DNA of 6,621 nt, from positions 1-6,621 of the forward strand of contig JBOGIF010000173.1 in NCBI GenBank assembly GCA_050742415.1, given 5' to 3'. A program made the position numbers and the translations under genes. The DNA comes from JBOGIF01 sp050742415. GTDB taxonomy: Bacteria; Actinomycetota; Acidimicrobiia; Acidimicrobiales; AC-14. This document shows, piece by piece, positions 6,600 to 6,621 of this stretch (position 1 is its first letter; each line of letters opens with the position of its first letter). The notes below the pieces were generated by a model. It worked only from the letters and a program-made list of their open reading frames with translations. It was not told where the DNA came from and searched no databases.

Positions 6600-6621
6600 G
6601 CCGTCCGACGCCGACGGCCGG
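6596..6621 (-). CDS. Possible 3' end of the cognate antitoxin (partial)
   Basis: On the - strand, a frame running in from the right edge reads GRRRRTA and stops at TGA (6598-6596), overlapping the GTG start of the VapC-like gene. Antitoxin genes usually lie directly upstream of vapC with such overlaps. Only seven codons are visible, so identity is a guess from position, and the Arg run could be a by-product of high GC. Confidence 0.35.

Overview
The window is high-GC DNA with a strong G/C preference at third codon positions, frequent GTG starts, GTGA stop/start overlaps and no clear Shine-Dalgarno sequences. With a DUF501 gene beside a short Ppx/GppA gene, and prfB beside ftsEX, this points to an actinobacterium. 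Acidimicrobiia or another deep-branching class is my guess; the sequence alone does not prove the class. The content is mostly chromosomal core genes. I see no insertion sequence, phage gene, CRISPR array, tRNA or rRNA.

Layout: two convergent blocks meet at about 2160-2169. The left block is on the + strand. It holds the 3' end of an unidentified gene (2-115), a DUF501 protein (112-573), a Ppx/GppA phosphatase (570-1520) and a RimJ-like GNAT acetyltransferase (1531-2169). The first three are chained by 4-base GTGA overlaps and look translationally coupled. The acetyltransferase follows after 10 bases and has its own possible leaderless promoter.

The right block is on the - strand and reads from the right edge leftwards. 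It holds the probable tail of an antitoxin (6596-6621), a VapC-like PIN-domain protein (6222-6599), peptide chain release factor 2 (5067-6173), ftsE (4346-5035), ftsX (3433-4332) and a secreted coiled-coil M23 peptidase (2160-3368). The last three form a plausible division module. FtsE is the ATPase and FtsX the membrane subunit with an extracellular domain. The M23 protein resembles the EnvC/PcsB class of FtsEX-controlled murein hydrolases or activators, but keeps a full set of LytM-type catalytic residues.

The most interesting points are the FtsEX-M23 module with an apparently active hydrolase, two TANNNT boxes exactly 7 bases before start codons (leaderless-promoter geometry), a prfB without the programmed frameshift, a PIN domain with Gln at a usually acidic position, and overlapping 3' ends of convergent genes. 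I found nothing that clearly amounts to a wholly new system. The gene-free gaps are all under 70 bases.
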